A stretch of DNA of 64,000 nt. Source: Legionella sp. Its GTDB lineage: Bacteria; Pseudomonadota; Gammaproteobacteria; Legionellales; Legionellaceae. Where the stretch lies: contig JAUXWR010000504.1 in the NCBI GenBank assembly GCA_030680075.1, positions 1 to 64,000 on the forward strand, written 5' to 3'. Positions 10,155-18,095 of the stretch are shown piece after piece. Every line of letters starts with the position of its first letter. The stretch's first letter is position 1. The notes below the pieces were generated by a model. The model was given only the letters and a program-made list of their open reading frames with translations, was not told the DNA's origin and ran no database searches. Both the position numbers and the translations under genes were made by a program.

Positions 10155-11162
10155 ATGAGTAGTCAGCCTTTTGCGGTTGAAAATCACGCTTTCGCCATTG
10201 CGGCGGATATTGGTGGGACGAATGCGCGGTTTAGCCGGGTTGATTTGATGGATTTTTCTATAGATGAGGTGGAAATATATCCCTGCTCTGATTTTCCCAA
10301 TATTACCGATGCTTTCAGTTACTATCAGCGTCAAAAAGGATTAACAACAATAAAACATGCCGCCATTGCGATTGCTTGCCCGGTAATCAGTGATGCAGTC
10401 AACATGACTAATTGTCATTGGCAGTTTTCAATCAGAGATGTAAAGGGGCAGCTTGGTCTGGATAATTTACAAATAATAAATGACTTCACGGCGCAGGCCA
10501 TGAGTTTGTTGGCATTAAGGGCGAATGAAAAAATCCGGATTGGGTCGGGAGTAGTAGATGAATCAAGCCCCATGGCGGTCCTGGGTGCTGGCACAGGTTT
10601 AGGCGTTGCTCATTTAATTCCCACCGCAAGTGGTGTTATTTCATTGCCAGGTGAGGGAGGGCACACGGATTGGGCGGCTCACAACGAGCAAGAGTGGTTT
10701 ATTCACCGCTTTCTATGCCGTAAGTTTGGTCGTGTTTCAACAGAGCGTTTGTTATCAGGAAGCGGTTTGGAGAACCTTTATCTGGCAATAGCTGCATTTA
10801 ATAATCAACAAGTAGCGACAAAAAATGCGGCCGAAATTGCAAATTTGGCACTTAATGAACAATGCTCAATTGCGAGTGCTGCAGTTGCTCAGTTTTTTGC
10901 AAGCCTTGGCAGTTATGCCGGAGATTTGGCATTGACGTTTAGCGCCTTTGGTGGTGTCTACATTACGGGCGGGGTTGTTCCAAAATTACTCCCCTTAATG
11001 GCAAATAGTGACTTTAGAAAGCGGTTTGAAGAAAAAGGGCGGTTAAGTGCCTTTAATCGCCAAATTGCTACTTATGTTGTATCAGCACCTCAACCCGGTT
11101 TATTAGGGGCTGCGGTTTATTTAAAACAAAAAATGGCGAGTATAGATTATGGCTTTTGTTAA
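10155..11162 (+). CDS. glk: Glucokinase
   Basis: An ATP-dependent glucose kinase of 335 residues. The phosphate-binding motif ADIGGTNARF lies near residue 15, the sugar-site region IINDFTAQAMS follows, and GAGTGLGVA is the conserved glycine-rich motif. It phosphorylates glucose brought in by the transporter encoded two genes downstream or released by the glucoamylase nearby, supplying zwf. It starts immediately after the edd stop and overlaps eda by 14 nt, so the operon is translationally coupled. Confidence 0.94.
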   Translation: MSSQPFAVENHAFAIAADIGGTNARFSRVDLMDFSIDEVEIYPCSDFPNITDAFSYYQRQKGLTTIKHAAIAIACPVISDAVNMTNCHWQFSIRDVKGQLGLDNLQIINDFTAQAMSLLALRANEKIRIGSGVVDESSPMAVLGAGTGLGVAHLIPTASGVISLPGEGGHTDWAAHNEQEWFIHRFLCRKFGRVSTERLLSGSGLENLYLAIAAFNNQQVATKNAAEIANLALNEQCSIASAAVAQFFASLGSYAGDLALTFSAFGGVYITGGVVPKLLPLMANSDFRKRFEEKGRLSAFNRQIATYVVSAPQPGLLGAAVYLKQKMASIDYGFC

Positions 11163-11814
11163 CAGGTCGTTAGAACCGGCTACCTTATTTTCCTTAACGC
11201 CCGTCATTCCTGTAATTGTTATTAACTCTCTTGCAGAAGCACGCCCTCTGGCAGAAGCCATTCTTGCGGGAGGGGTTAATGTTTTGGAAGTAACGTTAAG
11301 AACGCCAATAGCACTTGAGGCTATTCATCTTTTAAGACAGCAATTACCTGAGGTTTTCGTTGGTGCCGGTACCGTTACTAATTCTCATCAATTGCAGCAG
11401 TGCGTTGACGCTGGTGCGGAATTTGCCTTGAGTCCTGGTTTAACAAGGGAGCTTTTGGAGGCGGGGAAGGCTGCGAGTATACCCTTTATTCCAGGCGTAT
11501 CCAGTATTTCCGAATTAATGGAAGGAGTGGGCTTAGGTTATAATCATTTTAAGCTTTTCCCGGCAGAAGTTGTGGGTGGCGTTAATTTGTTAAAAGCAAT
11601 TTATGGCCCGTTTAAAGACGCGCATTTTTGCCCGACTGGTGGTATTAATGCACGAAATTTTGTGGACTATTTGAGTTTGCCTAATGTAAATTGCGTGGGT
11701 GGGTCGTGGATAGTGGCAGAGCCTCTGATTAAAGAAGGCAATTGGCTTGAAATTACATCCCGTTGTTTAAGTGCTGTTAACGAGGCGATTGAAGCAGGCG
11801 TTTTTGCTCATTGA
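11149..11814 (+). CDS. eda: KDPG / 2-keto-4-hydroxyglutarate aldolase
   Basis: The enzyme cleaves 2-keto-3-deoxy-6-phosphogluconate into pyruvate and glyceraldehyde 3-phosphate, closing the Entner-Doudoroff pathway. The 221-residue class I aldolase has the Schiff-base lysine in FKLFPAE and the catalytic glutamate in LEVTLRT. The start overlaps the end of glk by 14 nt in a different frame. Eda members can also act on 2-keto-4-hydroxyglutarate. Confidence 0.95.
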   Translation: MAFVNRSLEPATLFSLTPVIPVIVINSLAEARPLAEAILAGGVNVLEVTLRTPIALEAIHLLRQQLPEVFVGAGTVTNSHQLQQCVDAGAEFALSPGLTRELLEAGKAASIPFIPGVSSISELMEGVGLGYNHFKLFPAEVVGGVNLLKAIYGPFKDAHFCPTGGINARNFVDYLSLPNVNCVGGSWIVAEPLIKEGNWLEITSRCLSAVNEAIEAGVFAH

Positions 11815-11838
11815 TTTATACATTTTAAAGGATTGAAT

Positions 11839-13254
11839 ATGGCGTGGTTAGTAGCAATTATTGGTTCGGTGGCGGGTTTTCTTTTTGGTTATGATGAAGG
11901 GATTATTGCAGGCTCGCTTGATTTGGTAAGAAACCATTTTGCTCTTACCCATACGGATGTAGGCATCATGACGTCGGCCTTGCCATTTGGCGCTTTATTT
12001 GGGTCTATGTTTATGGGGGCCTTGTTAGCCTCTCGTTTGGTCAAACGGTATGGACGGCGCCCAATTTTATCGTTTGCGGGCGTTCTATTTTTTCTTGGCG
12101 CCATTGGCGCAGCTGTTGCATCTGCTGAGTGGGTATTAATCGTATCGCGCTTTATATTGGGTCTTGCTATCGGAAGTGCTGCCGTATTAACCCCTTTGTA
12201 TTTAGCAGAAACCGCACCTGAGAGATTAAGAGGGGCGATGGTCGCCATCTATCAACTGGCAATTACTATTGGGATAGTCTGCGCCTACGCGGTTAATTAT
12301 TTACTTATTGAACATCAAGCATGGCGTGTGATGTTTGCATCCAGTGCTATTCCGGCTCTGATTCTTGTTATTGGAATTTTCTTTTTACCTGAGTCACCGC
12401 GCTGGCTCGTAAGTGTAGGAAAAAAGGAGGCCGCGGCGCTTGCATTGAGGCGATTACGCGGGAACCTGCCTATAGATAAAGAACTGCATCATATCGAAAC
12501 CACGTTAGCAAAGGAGCCAAAGCGGGGTGACTGGCGAGCTTTATTTCGAAAGCCCTTATTGCCAGTTTTATCATTGGGCATGATTTTATTTTGTTTGCAG
12601 CAATTAAGCGGTATTAACGTGATTATCTATTACGCACCGGAGATTTTTAAAAATCTGGGATTTGCTAATACAACCGGGCAAATTTTGGCAACGGTGGGGA
12701 TTGGTCTTGTTAATTTGTTAGTTACGGTCATTGCTATCATGTATGTGGATAAGGTGGGGCGGCGTAATTTGTTATTAATAGGCTTTGCTGGTGCTTGTAT
12801 TAGTCTTTCTGCGTTAAGCTTGTTTTCCTTATACCATGTCGTACTACTTGCTTATTTGTCCGTTTTTTGTATAACGGTATATATATTTTCATTCGCAATA
12901 AGTATTGGTCCAATTCCACACATTGCGATGTCGGAAATTTTCCCATTACATGTGCGAGGAGCCGGGATGGGTTTATCTTCAATGAGTAATTGGGGATTTA
13001 ATACGCTTATGGTTTTTAGCTTTCCAATCCTCTTTGATAAGGCAGGCATTGAATTTACTTTCGCTTTATATGCTTTTATCTGTATGTGCGGGTTGTTTTA
13101 CACGTATTATTTTATGCCGGAAACTAAAAATTTAAGCCTCGAAGACATTGAAGATTATCTGATGGTCGGTAAACCCTTAAGATGCCTAGGCCGAGATAAC
13201 GTAAAACCTGCCATTGATTTATCACCCAATACTGATACTCCGTTAATAACGTGA
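11839..13254 (+). CDS. MFS sugar:proton symporter
   Basis: An inner-membrane transporter of the sugar-porter family, about 471 residues with twelve hydrophobic segments. Diagnostic motifs are FGYDEGIIAGSL in helix 1, KRYGRRP in the first cytoplasmic loop, PESPRWL after helix 6, and PETKNLSLEDIE at the C-terminus. The ATG at 11839 follows AAAGGA; a TTG six bases earlier is less likely. Its place at the end of the zwf-eda operon matches L. pneumophila, where it is named ywtG. Glucose or a related hexose is the likely substrate, by context only. Confidence 0.9.
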   Translation: MAWLVAIIGSVAGFLFGYDEGIIAGSLDLVRNHFALTHTDVGIMTSALPFGALFGSMFMGALLASRLVKRYGRRPILSFAGVLFFLGAIGAAVASAEWVLIVSRFILGLAIGSAAVLTPLYLAETAPERLRGAMVAIYQLAITIGIVCAYAVNYLLIEHQAWRVMFASSAIPALILVIGIFFLPESPRWLVSVGKKEAAALALRRLRGNLPIDKELHHIETTLAKEPKRGDWRALFRKPLLPVLSLGMILFCLQQLSGINVIIYYAPEIFKNLGFANTTGQILATVGIGLVNLLVTVIAIMYVDKVGRRNLLLIGFAGACISLSALSLFSLYHVVLLAYLSVFCITVYIFSFAISIGPIPHIAMSEIFPLHVRGAGMGLSSMSNWGFNTLMVFSFPILFDKAGIEFTFALYAFICMCGLFYTYYFMPETKNLSLEDIEDYLMVGKPLRCLGRDNVKPAIDLSPNTDTPLIT

Positions 13255-13319
13255 GTTCGACCCGGTGACGTATATCATAAACGTTCACGAGGCATGTGAA
13301 TTATGTCTTGTGAGCTTTT

Positions 13320-13474
13320 ATATGAAATCCAGAAAACGTACAGCACTAACTTTTTATCCTTACCCTGATTGAAGCACGCTCTAATGAATGTCCGGAATCA
13401 ATTCCACTCCGTGCATCTTGTAGGCAATATTAGTTGTCATAATCTTAAGATTAATACCCCGTACCAGCCTGAAA
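13320..13474 (+). repeat. Dispersed repeat, copy A
   Basis: About 155 bp with strong identity to 59825-60034, beginning ATGAAATCCAGAAAACGTA and ending AGATTAATA..GTACCAGCCTGAAAA. Copy B carries an extra 60-odd bases in the middle. A piece of that extra segment (GTCGTCCCGGAATTTAG) occurs here in inverted orientation just downstream, around 13518-13543, so copy A has been rearranged. No open frame is shared, so this is a noncoding element. Confidence 0.75.
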
Positions 13475-13641
13475 ATAGATCCCGGACATTAAAAGAGACT
13501 AAACTCGCGCGCTCGTTAAGTCTCTCTAAATTCCGGGACGACAGAGAAAGAGATTCGCGAGTTTACATTACCTTGGTTGCCCGATTAGAGATCTGGCGAC
13601 CATTTTAATAGATAATATGTTGTGCAAATTGTGACGTTAGT

Positions 13642-13735
13642 TAGGAGCGCTAGCGAAGCATCCAGTGAGCATTGGAAATACCAATGTGAATCTTTTATGC
13701 GCAAGCAATCGCTGGATTGCTTCGCTTAATGGCTC
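13642..13735. repeat. Imperfect hairpin near the glucoamylase 3' end
   Basis: The arm AGCGAAGCATCCAGTGAGC near 13652 pairs imperfectly with CGCTGGATTGCTTCGCT near 13712-13730, leaving a loop of about 40 bases. It resembles a degenerate REP-type palindrome lying downstream of the glucoamylase gene. It may also weaken read-through between the convergent transcripts. It lacks a clean T-run, so I do not call it a terminator. Confidence 0.5.
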
Positions 13736-13786
13736 GCAAAGACGGAAACTCTAATAATTCATTTAATAAGGAGAATGGTTTAAAAT

Positions 13787-15118
13787 TTAATGCAACTTTT
13801 GCAAAAAATTAAATCCGTCGTCCCCGTCCTGGTGGATAACATCCTGAATCCCAAATAATATTTCACGTGCATTTATAGCGCGAAGAACGGCGACATAGCT
13901 CCAGCTTAGTGAGTAAGCACCTTGGGGGCTTCCGGTATTAAGATTAATTTGCTCGCTTAAATACAAATCAGGAGCATAGGTTTTAATCAGTGTTAAATAG
14001 CCATCGCCTTGTTTTATATAATTGGTGATTTTTGGTATATTTTCAGGCGTAGCCGAGAGCATATCTGCAAGAGTATAATAATATTCTGCCATGGTAGCTG
14101 TTAGGATAAACCAGGGATTGCCAATACTGTTACTTTCATAACCATCATATGTGTCACCAGGATAGCGCCCAAATAATATGGCACCTTTCTGATTGTTATT
14201 TAGAGGGTAAAGCGATTTAAATTGATTATTTAACGCCATCACTGTGTTTTTTACATACGTGTTATCAGGAGAGAATACGCCGTCCTCTGTATTCGCTAGG
14301 AGAACCGCGAGAATTACGGCAGAATCCAGCTCATCAGTTTTTTGAGGACCCGCGTGAGGCGGCAAAGTAGCCTGGATAAGCTTATTATTTACATGGTGCT
14401 GTAATTGCTCTTCAATCAACAAAGCCTGGTTTTCATAAAAAGTTGCACTGGAGTCCTCATTTAAGAGGCGCGCGAGAGTCGCACCTTCCAGTAAAGCTTT
14501 TCTTTGAGCCATTCGCGTAAAAAAATGATGGCCATATATTTCTTCCCATAGATCAAAATTTTCTTCTTGCCAATGATGAGCGGTGTATTCCAAATCCATT
14601 TTAATAGCACCCATGGTAATGGGGTCAAGCCCCCCGCCATAGAGATGGGCATGAACGTAATTAATTTCATTATTCTCAATTAAAGTATTGGCAAAGCGAA
14701 TCAAGGTTAAGGCGCGAAGAGCGGGGCCATCATTTTGAGGTCGACCCCAGGGGCCATCATAAGGGCGCCCGTCTAAATAAAATTTAGGCTCCCCCAGAAT
14801 ATCCTGCCCTGGAATGCTTTGGGGCTGATGCTGAATTTTCTCAACACGGCTAACATAATTTAATAACCTTTCTTTATCCGCGAGGCTTTTTGTCTGCTCA
14901 TACCAGGTTTCAACCAGATCCATTGCAATGGCACTATCTCTTACCCAATCATAATAGTAGTTCGGGTGGTATTTTGAAGGCGAAGCCATAACCGCACCAT
15001 CATTAGTGATATTTGCTATAAAATTCTCTTTTAACGTATCAATTTCAGTCGGTGTAAAAACTCCCGCCATAGCTTTTAATACAAAAAAACTCATTAACAA
15101 AATAAGAATCCGCTTCAT
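13787..15118 (-). CDS. Secreted glucoamylase (GH15)
   Basis: A glycoside hydrolase family 15 enzyme releasing glucose from starch or glycogen. The chosen ATG has GGAGAAGGGA directly upstream and opens a signal peptide (MKRILILLMSFFVLKAMAG), giving 443 residues; the longer frame would bury it. Substrate-site motif YYYDWVRDSAIAMDL, a putative acid glutamate in WEEIYGHHF and a putative base glutamate in LSEQINLNTGSPQGA with LSWSYV are present. It lies next to the glucose operon in convergent orientation, as the GamA/GamY gene does in L. pneumophila, so extracellular polyglucose breakdown and Entner-Doudoroff use are encoded side by side. Confidence 0.9.
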   Translation of the reverse strand: MKRILILLMSFFVLKAMAGVFTPTEIDTLKENFIANITNDGAVMASPSKYHPNYYYDWVRDSAIAMDLVETWYEQTKSLADKERLLNYVSRVEKIQHQPQSIPGQDILGEPKFYLDGRPYDGPWGRPQNDGPALRALTLIRFANTLIENNEINYVHAHLYGGGLDPITMGAIKMDLEYTAHHWQEENFDLWEEIYGHHFFTRMAQRKALLEGATLARLLNEDSSATFYENQALLIEEQLQHHVNNKLIQATLPPHAGPQKTDELDSAVILAVLLANTEDGVFSPDNTYVKNTVMALNNQFKSLYPLNNNQKGAILFGRYPGDTYDGYESNSIGNPWFILTATMAEYYYTLADMLSATPENIPKITNYIKQGDGYLTLIKTYAPDLYLSEQINLNTGSPQGAYSLSWSYVAVLRAINAREILFGIQDVIHQDGDDGFNFLQKLH

Positions 15119-15318
15119 TCCCTTCTCCAAGGCAGGTGTAATAAAGCTGCACATCTTACCGCAAAGAATACGGGCAAGCTATACAGGTTCTCTCTTAAAA
15201 AATTCGTGAATGTATTCGTTTTAAGTGGTATTTGCAGAGCAAAGCTCATATTATCCATGAACAGGATGTATGAATTTTTTCAATGCATAACCTGGCACTT
15301 ACTATTTGGAGATTACCC

Positions 15319-15420
15319 ATGAGCAAAGGTATGGACAATAAAAAAGATACCAAGAAAAAAGCCGCAAAGACACCCGCAGAAAAAAGAGCTGACAAACGGG
15401 CAAAAAAGAAAGACGCATAA
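15319..15420 (+). CDS. Small lysine-rich peptide
   Basis: A 33-codon frame preceded by GGAGA seven bases ahead of the ATG. The peptide is strongly basic: about half lysine or arginine, with alanine and a central KTPAEKRADKRAKKK. There is no membrane segment. I do not recognise a family; basic peptides of this type are often nucleic-acid-associated, but that is only a guess. The good ribosome-binding site and isolated position between glucoamylase and acetyltransferase favour a real gene. Confidence 0.5.
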   Translation: MSKGMDNKKDTKKKAAKTPAEKRADKRAKKKDA

Positions 15421-15552
15421 ACAATATGGTTAACAGTTTTTTACAGACTCGCGAACCATATTCACTAATATGCAAGTTTGCCTCGATCTGCCCACTCTCT
15501 CGCGCCAGGTTTAATAAATTTGATAGGGGGGATGAGAGTTGGGTAGAGACGC

Positions 15553-16311
15553 TTACAGAATTTTCTCATAATAATAATTGATAAAAAGTGGATTAAAGCC
15601 CATCTTTTCATAAATGGTCAGTCCCGAATCTGACGCTTCGAGAAAGCAATGCGTCACTTGTAATTCTCTGGCGTATGATAAAGCGCTATACATCAATTGA
15701 GTGGCATATCCCTTTTTTTGATAAGAAGGCAAGGTTGCAACATCGTCTATGCGGGCATAATCATCCACCAGTGATAAAGATAAAGAACATACTACAGTAT
15801 CATCAATGAAGCCTGAAAAATGAAATAGTTTGGTATTCCCCTCAGAGGCATTTTGATGCCTCATGGTATAGATAGCAGTTACTTCAGGTGTAGATTCAAA
15901 GGCTTCAATCAAGGGAATGCTCCATTCATGTAAGCCACCAGTCATTGCTTTTATTATCAGTGGTGACTCGATGACTGGAAACGCCATATCAGCCATTACT
16001 GCAACCATTGCGACCCCTTTACCGGTAAAAGAAAGGTTCGCTTCGCAGAGAAAATTTTCTCGGGCTTTAGTATGAAGATATTCAGGTAAAACAAGTGCCC
16101 AAGGCAAATTTTCCTGTTTATATAACGATAGGCAGAGCGTTAATTCTTCGGAAAATTTCTCATTAACCTTGTTAACAATTACCGGATTTAACCCAGAGGC
16201 CTTAACACCCGTGGCAAAAGCAGTCAGATTACTATAAGCCGATTTGGAAAAACTCAGCAAGGAGAAAAAATTATTTTCAGTCTGGTGAAATGCAGTAATG
16301 TCAGGATTCAT
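15553..16311 (-). CDS. GNAT-family N-acetyltransferase
   Basis: A 252-residue protein with a C-terminal GNAT domain. The acetyl-CoA binding segment is DVATLPSYQKKGYATQLM (Q/R-x-x-G-x-A pattern), followed by the beta-5/alpha-4 region ending YEKMGFNPLF. The N-terminal 120 residues match nothing I recognise and may be a degenerate second GNAT fold. It is transcribed divergently from the MerR-type gene at 16471, with the MerR-style operator in the shared intergenic region, so it may be a target of that regulator. The acetylated substrate is unknown. Confidence 0.8.
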   Translation of the reverse strand: MNPDITAFHQTENNFFSLLSFSKSAYSNLTAFATGVKASGLNPVIVNKVNEKFSEELTLCLSLYKQENLPWALVLPEYLHTKARENFLCEANLSFTGKGVAMVAVMADMAFPVIESPLIIKAMTGGLHEWSIPLIEAFESTPEVTAIYTMRHQNASEGNTKLFHFSGFIDDTVVCSLSLSLVDDYARIDDVATLPSYQKKGYATQLMYSALSYARELQVTHCFLEASDSGLTIYEKMGFNPLFINYYYEKIL

Positions 16312-16410
16312 ATAGATATTAGGTGAAGATGTATGCGGTGATTATACGTAAAAAACAGGGAAATATAAGACCCGAATTGTTGATAAAATAGAATCTCAGG
16401 AATATTTTTC

Positions 16411-16441
16411 TTGACTATCACGTTAGGTGATAAAATAGACT
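16411..16441 (+). promoter_or_regulatory. MerR-type promoter with operator in a 19-bp spacer
   Basis: A -35 box TTGACT (16411-16416) and a -10 box TAGACT (16436-16441) are separated by 19 bp, the long spacing typical of promoters twisted open by MerR proteins. The spacer contains a perfect inverted repeat ATCAC-GTTAG-GTGAT at 16417-16431. Transcription would start near 16448, which excludes the TTG at 16411 as a translation start and supports the ATG at 16471. This fits autoregulation of the downstream gene. Confidence 0.65.
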
Positions 16442-16470
16442 CTTTTAGTGTTATGCATTTAAACGGAACA

Positions 16471-17721
16471 ATGAAATTATATAAGATTAAAGAGGTAAGC
16501 AAACTCACCTCCCTTAGTATTCGTACGTTGCAATACTATGATGATATTGATTTGCTAAAACCATCAAAACGAACTGATTCAGGCTACAGGGTTTATTCCC
16601 TAAATGATTTATTGCGTTTGCAGCAGATAACAACCCTGAAATTTTTAGGGTTTTCACTTGCCGCAATTCAAAAAATTGTTCAGCAACCGGACTTTAATCT
16701 TAGAAAATCATTAGCGCTACAAGCGGATGCTTTAGCAAAACAGGCGGTAAAAATTAATGAAGCGTCCGCTTTATTGAAGTATATCGCTGAGCAAATTGAT
16801 GCTAAACAATCAATAAACTGGTATAGCACAACACAAATTATTCATTTATTAAAGGCAAGTACTATGAATCATGAATTAAAAAAAACGTATGAAACAATGG
16901 CCAATCATTCGGAGCTAGGACGTCAATCAGATTTCGATACAACGTATAATCCCAATCGATTGTACCCTATTGCAAGAGCCCCGAAACGCGAGGAAATTAA
17001 CCTTGATCCTGCGACGATAACTTTCTATGGATTTGATTGCTGGAATCATTATGAGGTCTCCTGGCTAAATCCCAAAGGCAAGCCGGTGGTGGCCACGGCG
17101 GTTATCACTTATGACTGTCATACACCTTGTATTATTGAATCCAAATCATTAAAACTTTATTTTAACTCATTGAATAACAGTGTCTTTGCTGACACAAAAA
17201 CCGTAGAGCAAACTGTTGCGAAGGATATAGGCAGCCGTATCGGAGGGGAGGTTTCAGTAGGTATCACGCCTTTATCTGAACAAGAAAGACTTGAAATAGC
17301 GGCGTCTTTTAATGGCATTTGTCTGGATGACCAGGACATTGATTGCGCAATTTATCAGGTGAACCCTGATTTTCTTGAAACGTCATCTGAGATAGTTGAG
17401 GAGATTTTGTTTTCCGAATTGCTTAAATCAAACTGCCTTGTCACTAATCAACCCGATTGGGGGAGTGTACAAATTGCTTATCGTGGCAGGAAAATAGACC
17501 ACGCCGGGTTATTACGTTACATTGTTTCGTTTCGCAATCATAATGAGTTTCATGAGCAATGTATTGAGCGCATTTTTGCCGATATTATGACACGTTGTCA
17601 GCCTGAATCATTAACCGTTTACGGGCGTTACACTCGTCGAGGCGGCCTTGATATTAACCCTTATCGCTCGACAGAACCCGATTTTCCTAAAAATAACAAT
17701 GTTCGCTTAATCAGGCAATAG
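16471..17721 (+). CDS. queF: MerR regulator fused to QueF (preQ0 reductase)
   Basis: One uninterrupted frame joins two complete domains. Residues 1 to about 125 are a MerR-type regulator: helix-turn-helix YKIKEVSKLTSLSIRTLQYYDDIDLLKPSK, then a dimerisation helix. Residues from about 140 to 416 are a long-form QueF, which reduces 7-cyano-7-deazaguanine to preQ1 with NADPH for queuosine tRNA modification. QueF landmarks: IESKSLKLYFNS, catalytic Cys322 in KSNCLVTNQPDW with Asp329 seven residues on, SFRNHNEFHEQC and YTRRGGLDINPYRS. QueF alone is about 282 residues, so nothing is missing. Internal ATGs at 16864 and near 16897 could start a free QueF. QueF identity is near certain; the functional meaning of the fusion is open. 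Confidence 0.88.
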   Translation: MKLYKIKEVSKLTSLSIRTLQYYDDIDLLKPSKRTDSGYRVYSLNDLLRLQQITTLKFLGFSLAAIQKIVQQPDFNLRKSLALQADALAKQAVKINEASALLKYIAEQIDAKQSINWYSTTQIIHLLKASTMNHELKKTYETMANHSELGRQSDFDTTYNPNRLYPIARAPKREEINLDPATITFYGFDCWNHYEVSWLNPKGKPVVATAVITYDCHTPCIIESKSLKLYFNSLNNSVFADTKTVEQTVAKDIGSRIGGEVSVGITPLSEQERLEIAASFNGICLDDQDIDCAIYQVNPDFLETSSEIVEEILFSELLKSNCLVTNQPDWGSVQIAYRGRKIDHAGLLRYIVSFRNHNEFHEQCIERIFADIMTRCQPESLTVYGRYTRRGGLDINPYRSTEPDFPKNNNVRLIRQ

Positions 17722-17724
17722 CAT

Positions 17725-17830
17725 TCAAAAAAATCGACCGTAGCCCGGATTAGCGTAGCGTAATCCGGGGAAATGCGCTATGACGGAACATCAAGAACCC
17801 GGATTACGCTGGCGCTAATCCGGGCTACGG
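17725..17830. repeat. Palindromic repeat, copy 1
   Basis: The arms CCGTAGCCCGGATTAGCG and its inverted partner CGCTAATCCGGGCTACGG enclose about 55 bases with further inner pairing. Together with the preceding CAAAAAAATCGA it forms a unit of about 106 bp repeated in direct orientation at 17904-18009. A third copy lies at 29541-29630. It sits right after the queF stop codon. Confidence 0.8.
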
Positions 17831-17903
17831 ATCTGGGGTGTCGCAATGAGTTTCATGAGCAATTTTTGCACCGTTTACTGGCGTTACACTCGCCGAGGCG
17901 GCC
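17831..17903 (+). pseudogene. Decayed duplicate of the queF 3' end
   Basis: Between the two palindromic copies is a scrap with the blocks TCGCAATGAGTTTCATGAGC, TTTTTGC and GGCGTTACACTCGCCGAGGC, in the same order as in the last 200 bases of queF (about 17530-17650) but with internal deletions. The unit was therefore duplicated together with part of queF and has since decayed. It has no coding potential. Confidence 0.7.
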
Positions 17904-18009
17904 TCAAAAAAATCGACCGTAGCCCGGATTAGCGTAGCGTAATCCGGGGAAATGCGCTACGACGGAACATCAAGAACCCGGATTACGCTGGCGCTAATTC
18001 GGGCTACGG
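17904..18009. repeat. Palindromic repeat, copy 2
   Basis: Nearly identical to 17725-17830, differing at a few positions, and offset from it by 179 bp. It ends about 85 bases before the methionine aminopeptidase start. Confidence 0.8.
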
Positions 18010-18095
18010 TGGAAAATATCATTAGACAATTTTAAGATGCGTTTGGCCTGAAATTAAGGTAAAATTGATCTTTTTTAGCCTACAAAATTGGGTAA

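Larger units (their letters stand above)
13255..13786. other. Gene-free interval made of repeat debris
   Basis: No convincing gene is seen between the transporter and the glucoamylase. The first half holds a copy of a dispersed repeat also found near 59.8 kb, and the second half holds an imperfect hairpin. A 79-codon open frame at 13369-13608 lies inside the repeat and has no ribosome-binding site or family resemblance, so it is not called as a gene. Confidence 0.6.

Noticed and set aside
13369..13608. 79-codon frame after the sugar transporter
   Set aside because: It lies inside the dispersed repeat, has no ribosome-binding site and resembles no family.
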